A DNA stretch of 64,000 bases. It comes from Gordionus sp. m RMFG-2023. Its lineage: Eukaryota > Nematomorpha > Gordioida > Chordodea > Parachordodidae. The notes under the pieces were generated by a model. That model saw only the letters and a list, made by a program, of their open reading frames with translations. It was not told where the DNA came from and searched no databases. The position numbers and the translations under genes were made by a program. The DNA lies in NCBI RefSeq assembly GCF_954871325.1, contig NC_088776.1, forward strand, positions 57,870,954 to 57,934,953. Reading direction: 5' to 3'. Within the stretch, counting starts at the first letter, position 1; each line of letters starts with the position of its first letter. Positions 63,443-64,000 of the stretch are shown here, piece after piece.

Positions 63443-63860
63443 AATTCCATCATGTTTGGAATACCTACCCTGTGGAATTTAAGAATATTTTATCACGAAC
63501 TATTGAACTTATTATAATTTTATATTCGTTTTTCCATGGATTTTTTTTTAAATGTAAATTATGAAGGGCTCAAAAGTTAAGGGATAAAATTTTCTGAAAT
63601 TCATAAGGTTGATACTCTCAATTCCGGTAAAATCAGATTTTTAAATTAAAAAAAAACGAGTTCAAAAAATGAATCTAAAGTTGAGAAAATAACAACATTG
63701 AAGGAAAAAAAAACACACATTAACGCTAACACATATAAATTTTTCGAGAGAAAACCATATCAGCTGTTATTTTTTTTATTTTTGATATATTATAAATAAT
63801 AGGTAATCCAAAGAATCAAATCTATCCCGACAATATATTTAGCAGCCCATTATTGAAGGT

Positions 63861-64000
63861 AGTGAGGCAAAATTGCTCCATTTGAGGCCGATTTTTTAAA
63901 AACGGCTAACTCAATATTTTAGCCAGAAAAATAATTGTCCTAAGCCTAGAGATTTCGCTAATAGGTTTCCAAACCTTTGTGTCATCTATGAACTAAATCT
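63861..64000. mobile_element. AGTGTTGTTAAAC-family MITE, cut by the window end
   Basis: Begins AGTGAGGCAAAATTGCTCC, then GAGGCCGATTTTTTAAAAAC, GGCTAACTCAATATTTTAGC and CCTAAGCCTAGAGATTTCGC. The right half lies beyond the window. Confidence 0.78.

Overview
This is a strongly AT-rich eukaryotic window, and every recognisable host gene points to a metazoan. Coding exons are islands of more balanced composition in long AT-rich introns and spacers, with GT-AG splice sites and compatible phases. The repeat mix (several hAT families, PIF/Harbinger, a THAP/P-element relative, an endonuclease-RT LINE, a Ty3/gypsy fossil, GAAA arrays, runs of G or C) suits an invertebrate. I cannot name the species. 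There are no bacterial operons, no CRISPR array, and no confident rRNA or tRNA gene.

Four conserved host genes were recognised, all on the minus strand. (1) An Eaf6/MEAF6 homologue (9887-10140, first two coding exons). (2) A CDC50/TMEM30 flippase subunit (16932-23006, five exons; the first coding exon was not found). (3) A homologue of human C22orf39/PANTS (26210-26546, last two exons). (4) A complete glucose-6-phosphate isomerase gene (36729-52905, 14 exons, 561 codons) with its active-site residues in place. A Ser/Asn-rich reading frame at 1701-2141 (minus) may be a real exon. Three further short stretches are possible exons of unknown genes.

The rest is mostly transposon-derived. From left to right: a broken Ty3/gypsy piece (1-905); a full-length hAT with 8-bp target duplications (3457-5531); a 404-bp hAT MITE (7439-7842); a PIF/Harbinger element ending 94 bp before the MEAF6 start codon (10235-11908), which carries a decayed DDE transposase and an open four-exon small gene; an hAT relic in a CDC50 intron; THAP/P-element and hAT pieces (29.5-31.1 kb); an odd non-coding block with a perfect 19-bp hairpin and degenerate ~210-bp tandem units (31.9-33.3 kb) next to a (GAAA)n array; and a rearranged LINE in GPI intron 1 (49.2-51.5 kb). 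One MITE family starting AGTGTTGTTAAAC occurs about nine times.

The genes do not form a pathway. MEAF6 belongs to NuA4/MOZ-type histone acetyltransferase complexes, CDC50 partners P4-ATPase flippases, PANTS is a small cysteine-motif protein and GPI is glycolytic. I found no clear new multi-gene system. The best leads are the open gene inside the Harbinger element, the 31.9-33.3 kb block, the two-base splice-phase defect in MEAF6, the inverted LINE segment with loss of the catalytic box, and a GC-rich structured segment at 51.68-51.81 kb.
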